Assembly (NCBI GenBank): GCA_903789505.1
Contig: CAIFEU010000043.1
Location: 3,288-18,061 of the forward strand
Source of the DNA: an uncultured Coriobacteriales bacterium
GTDB taxonomy: Bacteria > Actinomycetota > Coriobacteriia > Coriobacteriales > UMGS124
Reading direction: 5' to 3'
Length of the DNA stretch: 14,774 nt
A program made the translations under genes and the position numbers. Below are positions 11,134 to 14,774 of this stretch, one piece after another. The notes under the pieces are model-generated. The model was not told the DNA's origin, did not search any database, and saw only the letters and a program-made list of their open reading frames with translations. The stretch's first letter is position 1; the number at the start of each line of letters is the position of its first letter.

Positions 11134-11619
11134 TCAAAAGAACACCCCCGGGCTGTAGCAGTCGACGGTGAACGTTCGCCGATGCGTGAGGCGGAACGGA
11201 ATCGCCGCGTCGACCCCCGCGATGGACAGCGAGCTCGGCCATGGCGTGAAGGAGAGCACGCACACGTAGCGCGTGAGGTTCGGCGCGAACGAAAACCCGA
11301 GGAGGGCGTCGTCATCGGTGCTGCCCGCCTCAAGGGAGCTCAGCGTGGTGACGCTGACGTCCACCCGCGGTCCGGCGTCCATAGCGTCGAGAATCGTCTG
11401 CCTCACCAGCTCCCGCTGGCCTCCCGCCTGCGCGTCCTCCCCAGACGGGGAGACCGCCTGCGACATCACGGCGTCGGGCGCCACTCGGTCGAACAGCGCG
11501 ACCTGACCCATGAACTGCATGAGGTTCATGACGACGATGCAGACCACTATCACCACGGGCGCGATGACCGCGAGCTCCACGACCATCTGCCCGTCCTCGT
11601 CATGCCAGAGGCCCGTCAT
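11134..11619 (-). CDS. TadE-like pilus assembly protein
   Basis: The 161-residue protein starts at an ATG overlapping the upstream stop (ATGA). Near the N-terminus, DGQMVVELAVIAPVVIVVCIVV matches the TadE/pseudopilin pattern: Glu at the start of a single hydrophobic helix after a short polar leader. The remainder is a soluble domain without Cys except in the C-terminal DCYSPG. TadE/TadF are minor pseudopilins of the tight-adherence (Flp) pilus machinery. It is the last of four linked genes with this type of segment on the minus strand. Whether TadE or TadF cannot be decided. Confidence 0.82.
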   Translation of the reverse strand: MTGLWHDEDGQMVVELAVIAPVVIVVCIVVMNLMQFMGQVALFDRVAPDAVMSQAVSPSGEDAQAGGQRELVRQTILDAMDAGPRVDVSVTTLSSLEAGSTDDDALLGFSFAPNLTRYVCVLSFTPWPSSLSIAGVDAAIPFRLTHRRTFTVDCYSPGVFF

Positions 11620-13754
11620 GCCGCCCCCTTCGTCACGTCGGCGAGCCATCCCAGGTCAAGGTCAATCGGGACAGTGAGGTCAGTCCCCGGAATCGTGAGC
11701 TCCGCCACCCGGATGGAGTCGTCCCCCGTCAGCGCCTGCTCGAATATGCCGAGAGCGGACAGGATTGCCGAGGGGCTCGCGTCCCCACCCACGCTCTGAA
11801 TCGCCAGGACAAACGCCCGCGTCGTGGAGTACCAGTCGTTGCCCGCGCCGGAGACCACGGAGTTCGTGTCGACGAGCACGGGCTTCCTTGCCGATAGGTC
11901 GGCGGGCTCCATCGCCGCAAGGTCGACGACCCCCGAAATCGCGCCCCGTAGCCAACTCGCCACCCTTCCCATCCCCAGGTCCTCCAGCCTCCTGAACGCG
12001 CTGTCGACCTGGTTGGAGAACGCCGTGTACGCGTCCCCGTACGAGACCAGCAGGTCACCCCACGCCGACATGACCGTGTCGAGCACCCCGGCCCCCGCTC
12101 CGAAGTTGCCGGACGCGACGACCCCGTCGAAAAAGCCGGCGAGCACGGTGTTGCCCTTCGTCGCGGGGTCCTTCGCGAGAACCGCCCCGGAGATGGCAAC
12201 GCGCGCGGGCATCCTCGCCGAGCTTCCCACGAACGCGGACAGCTCCGTCGGCGAGAGGTGCGTGCGGGCGTCGGCGACGACGCACACGCAGCCGAACCTC
12301 CCCGGAGGGGCAAGGCTGACCCGCACGGTCTTTACCTGCTCGATGGCGTCGGAGAAGCTCTCGCTGGCGAGCTCCGCCTGGCGTTGCGCCTGGGACTCCA
12401 GCTCTGCCTGCTCGTCCCTCTTCTGCTCGTAGTCCTCGCTCGCCCTGACCACCTCCCTCCAGTAGTGCTCGAACCCGTTGTCGATGTTCGTCGAGGCCGA
12501 CGGGGTCCTTCCCAGGTCGGTCACCGTGAAGCCGCAGACGGTACACACGCCGACCAGCCCCTGCTCCTGCATCGCCAGCGACGCCTCTCCCGCGCGTGAC
12601 CCCGTCGCCCCGGGGCATGACCAGCTCGAGTGCAGAACCGTCGAGCCCCCTTCGACCGTGCAAGGCCACCGCACGTCCGTGTACAGCGTCGTCGCGCGCA
12701 CCCCATCGGTGTTCGAGGGGAGCTCCCGCAGCTCGCACTCGACGGTTCCGTCGCCGTTCTCGACGTACGTGCTCTGGCTGACCTGCTCGAGCGCGTACTC
12801 GTAAAACGCGAGGCGTGCGCTGGAGCGATTCATCTCGTCTACGCTCCCACCCGTCGCGACGGCCTCCGAGGCGACGCGGGCCTGGTAGTACGCGCTCGCC
12901 CTGCGGATGGGCACCGAGAAGTCCCACCCTGCCGAGGAGGGGTAATGGGGGTTGAGCGCCCCGCCGAGCCCGGCGAGCGTCTCGGCGCGCTCCCTCATCG
13001 AGACGGCGCCGCCGCAGTCCGCCACCCAGCCGCGCTCCTTCGCCTCGTCCGCCTGCTCCTTGGCCTCGACGGCCTGGCCCTCAATGCGGTCAATCTCGTC
13101 CCCGCTGTCCTTGAGCTCGCGCATCTTCTCGGAGATGTCGTCCTGGTCGAGCAGACCGAAGTCGGACTCGCTCTCCAGGGGGAAGGGTATGGCGATGCCC
13201 ACGTAGCTTCCCGAGTCGCCGGCGTTCGCGCGCACGGTCGCAAGGGAGTTCGCCGCCATCAGGTACGGCAGCGCAGCCTCGACCTTCGACAGCCCCTGGG
13301 CGGCGCTGCGCGACAGCTTCGACCGGGCAGTCAGGACGCCGTTCGCCGCGTCGACGACCGTGGGGCCGACCGCCTGGACGAGGGGAATCGCGCACAGCAC
13401 GAGCCCGATCGCCATGGTCGCCATCCCCACGAGGCCCAGGCTCAGCACCAGCGCGTCGATGAGCTGCGCCGCGGTCATGTACCTCGAGAGCACGTTCTGT
13501 CCCCCCAGAGCCCCCGCGTCCGCCACCCCCTGCACCACACCGCTGCGCGAGTTGACCCACGAGACGTTGCCGACGCAGAACACCAGCGCGAGGCACGCCA
13601 CCATCGCCGCCGCGCACGCGAGCGTCGTGGAGCCCCCGTCCTCGCGCACGAAGGCCCCCACCCCATGCCCCATCGCCACGTGCGGGCGCCTCGGGGCGAG
13701 AAGCGAGTCGCCCGCACGCTCGGAGACCGGCTCACCAGTCCGCCGTCCAGTCAT
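11616..13754 (-). CDS. Large TadG-like membrane-anchored pilus-locus protein
   Basis: The 712-residue protein starts at ATG 13754, which has GGAGG 5 nt upstream and overlaps the preceding gene by 23 bp. Segment 42-66 is a transmembrane helix (Ala/Val/Leu-rich), followed by NSRSGVVQGVADAGALGGQNVLSRY, the Tad-type 'ADAGALAG' motif; a second hydrophobic segment spans about 98-127. There is a charged coiled coil near 215-245 (MRELKDSGDEIDRIEGQ, AKEQADEAKERG), a Cys-containing middle (WPCTVEG, WSCPG, VCTVCGF) and another Glu/Gln-rich coiled coil around 470-500. TadG-like proteins sit on the outside and bear on pilus assembly or anchoring. The Cys-rich middle is unusual and could be disulphide-linked. 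Confidence 0.78.
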   Translation of the reverse strand: MTGRRTGEPVSERAGDSLLAPRRPHVAMGHGVGAFVREDGGSTTLACAAAMVACLALVFCVGNVSWVNSRSGVVQGVADAGALGGQNVLSRYMTAAQLIDALVLSLGLVGMATMAIGLVLCAIPLVQAVGPTVVDAANGVLTARSKLSRSAAQGLSKVEAALPYLMAANSLATVRANAGDSGSYVGIAIPFPLESESDFGLLDQDDISEKMRELKDSGDEIDRIEGQAVEAKEQADEAKERGWVADCGGAVSMRERAETLAGLGGALNPHYPSSAGWDFSVPIRRASAYYQARVASEAVATGGSVDEMNRSSARLAFYEYALEQVSQSTYVENGDGTVECELRELPSNTDGVRATTLYTDVRWPCTVEGGSTVLHSSWSCPGATGSRAGEASLAMQEQGLVGVCTVCGFTVTDLGRTPSASTNIDNGFEHYWREVVRASEDYEQKRDEQAELESQAQRQAELASESFSDAIEQVKTVRVSLAPPGRFGCVCVVADARTHLSPTELSAFVGSSARMPARVAISGAVLAKDPATKGNTVLAGFFDGVVASGNFGAGAGVLDTVMSAWGDLLVSYGDAYTAFSNQVDSAFRRLEDLGMGRVASWLRGAISGVVDLAAMEPADLSARKPVLVDTNSVVSGAGNDWYSTTRAFVLAIQSVGGDASPSAILSALGIFEQALTGDDSIRVAELTIPGTDLTVPIDLDLGWLADVTKGAA

Positions 13755-14208
13755 CGTATCCTCCGTCCAGCCACGAGGGCCGAGTCGTCTGGGTGACCCT
13801 GACCTCCACGACCACGTTTCCCTCCCCGTCCGTCTCGCCGAGCAGGGCGGGGATGACCCCGAGCAGGGGCAGCGGCGTGACCGTCCCGACTATGCGCGCG
13901 CTCGCCTCGTGCTCGCTCACGCCCCCGCCCAGCTCGATCGACCACCCGTCCTGCCCCCCGACGTGAAAGATCGGGACGTTGGGGACGGCGCCCAGGCGAC
14001 GGCGCACGTAATCGAGGCAGGACTGCCCCGCCTGCCCGGCGTCCGGGTCCGCCGTCACCATGAGGCGGCAGCCCTCCGCCGCGGCGGAGAGCATCACGCA
14101 ACGGGTGTACAGGATGCACGCGGGCTGCACGAGCATCGCGAGTATCAGCATCAGCGTGGGGAGCAGCATGGCAGCCTCCAGGGTTGCCTGGCCCTCCTCC
14201 GACGCCAT
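13732..14208 (-). CDS. TadE-like minor pseudopilin
   Basis: The ATG at 14208 follows GGAGG at 6 nt and gives 158 residues beginning MASEEGQATLEAAMLLPTL, a classic TadE leader: a short polar start, then Glu followed by a hydrophobic helix. Beyond the helix are two Cys (PACILY and YTRCVML), then a soluble domain ending in VEVRVTQTTRPSWLDGG. Upstream readings of the same frame are Arg/Ser-rich non-coding translation. It overlaps the TadG-like gene by 23 bp, so the two are co-translated. Confidence 0.85.
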   Translation of the reverse strand: MASEEGQATLEAAMLLPTLMLILAMLVQPACILYTRCVMLSAAAEGCRLMVTADPDAGQAGQSCLDYVRRRLGAVPNVPIFHVGGQDGWSIELGGGVSEHEASARIVGTVTPLPLLGVIPALLGETDGEGNVVVEVRVTQTTRPSWLDGGYDDWTADW

Positions 14209-14290
14209 GCCCCGCCTCCGCGCGGGTCCCCGGCGCATCGGGGGCGCAGCCGCGCCGGCGCCCCCTGCCGGGCGCAGGCGCGTCCCGCGC

Positions 14291-14644
14291 TCAGAACATG
14301 AGCACGTCGAGCAGGACGCCGATTTCGTAGCCCTCGTGTATCGCGTGCGAGGCCGCCTGCTGGGCGAGCGCCAGCAGGGTCGTGTCGCTCGAGACGCGCA
14401 CGATCGCGCACAGCGCGACGACGACCGCCAGGATGCCGGCGGTGACCAGGGCGAACTCGACCGTGGACTGCCCGAGGTCCTCCCGGGCGCCCGCGATGCC
14501 GCCGGGCGCCTTCCCCTCGGCATGCCGGGCGGCACCGTCGACGACCCGGCGACGCCGGACGCGCGCGCTACCCCTCGGCAGCCCCCGCCTGACGCACGAC
14601 CTCCCCCTGCCCGACGCGCACGATCGTGACCAGGCATCCCCCAT
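14291..14644 (-). CDS. Flp/TadE-type small pilus protein, start uncertain
   Basis: The C-terminal part holds GQSTVEFALVTAGILAVVVALC then a second amphipathic helix, the short pilin-like pattern of Flp/TadE proteins (Glu after a short leader, then one hydrophobic helix). The only in-frame ATG is at 14644, with GGGAAG just upstream, but it forces a 77-bp overlap with the preceding gene and adds about 50 Arg-rich residues. An internal non-standard start after the TAG at 14568 is possible; no ATG or GTG exists there. Confidence 0.65.
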   Translation of the reverse strand: MGDAWSRSCASGRGRSCVRRGLPRGSARVRRRRVVDGAARHAEGKAPGGIAGAREDLGQSTVEFALVTAGILAVVVALCAIVRVSSDTTLLALAQQAASHAIHEGYEIGVLLDVLMF

Positions 14645-14774
14645 CACTTCCCGCCCCCCTCTCGTCGATGGTCACCAGCTCTGACCATCCCTGCCCCGAG
14701 CTCACGACGCAGCCCCACACGTGGGTCAGGAAGTCGAGGTAGCCGGAGGCGGCAAGCGTGAAGCCCCCCTGGTC
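14568..14774 (-). CDS. C-terminus of an unidentified pilus-locus protein, 5' end outside the window
   Basis: A frame open from the right edge to TAG at 14568 gives 68 residues, beginning DQGGFTLAASGYLDFLTHVWG and containing GCLVTIVRVGQGEVVRQ. It has a codon pattern (GC-rich third bases) like its neighbours and is followed closely, with overlap, by pilus-type genes. The fragment shows no motif I recognise. Confidence 0.6.
   Translation of the reverse strand, partial: DQGGFTLAASGYLDFLTHVWGCVVSSGQGWSELVTIDERGAGSDGGCLVTIVRVGQGEVVRQAGAAEG

Overview
The window is GC-rich actinobacterial chromosome, most likely from a gut or oral Coriobacteriia-type bacterium (inference from base composition, Shine-Dalgarno-led genes with GTG/ATG starts, and a TadE/TadG-type pilus locus). 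It falls into three parts: a host flank (1-2066), a tRNA-Phe integration hotspot holding one complete small mobile element and traces of at least two older ones (about 2300-9953), and a second host flank (9954-14774).

Left flank: the end of an HxlR-type regulator, a GGQ release-factor-domain protein convergent with it, a YhbY-type RNA-binding protein, and a lipoprotein with a low-complexity Ala/Ser/Pro linker.

Hotspot: an intact tRNA-Phe(GAA) lies on the minus strand at 9878-9953. Its 3' half (47 bp) is repeated exactly at 2689-2735, bounding a 7.2-kb element. The element carries a tyrosine integrase, a degenerate LexA/S24-like protein, a putative HTH protein, an excisionase-like HTH protein, a Cys-rich protein, a winged-helix protein followed at once by GGGGGGTCACG-type palindromes, and a stand-alone DnaB/RepA-type helicase, plus small unknown proteins. 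There is no visible relaxase, FtsK-type translocase, primase, terminase or capsid gene. It therefore looks like an integrating replicon or satellite that excises, replicates with a minimal initiator-plus-helicase set, and borrows transfer functions. Integrase arm-type repeats (CGCTAACCA) sit at both ends, four at the left and three at the right.

The most striking observation is left of the element. At 2314-2356 and 2601-2641 there are two further sets of three short repeats, each set different in sequence (ATGGTGCACA; ATGTGGCCC) but spaced like the element's own right-arm sites (11 then 21-22 bp). Each is followed by the same A-tract plus GGCCAGGGC terminator arm that lies next to the tRNA. 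They read as right ends of earlier elements that used the same tRNA-Phe, i.e. a fossil record of successive integrations.

Right flank: the tRNA promoter, a structured non-coding stretch, a VOC-domain protein, a DUF192 protein, and a minus-strand cluster of TadE-like and large TadG-like proteins running off the right edge.
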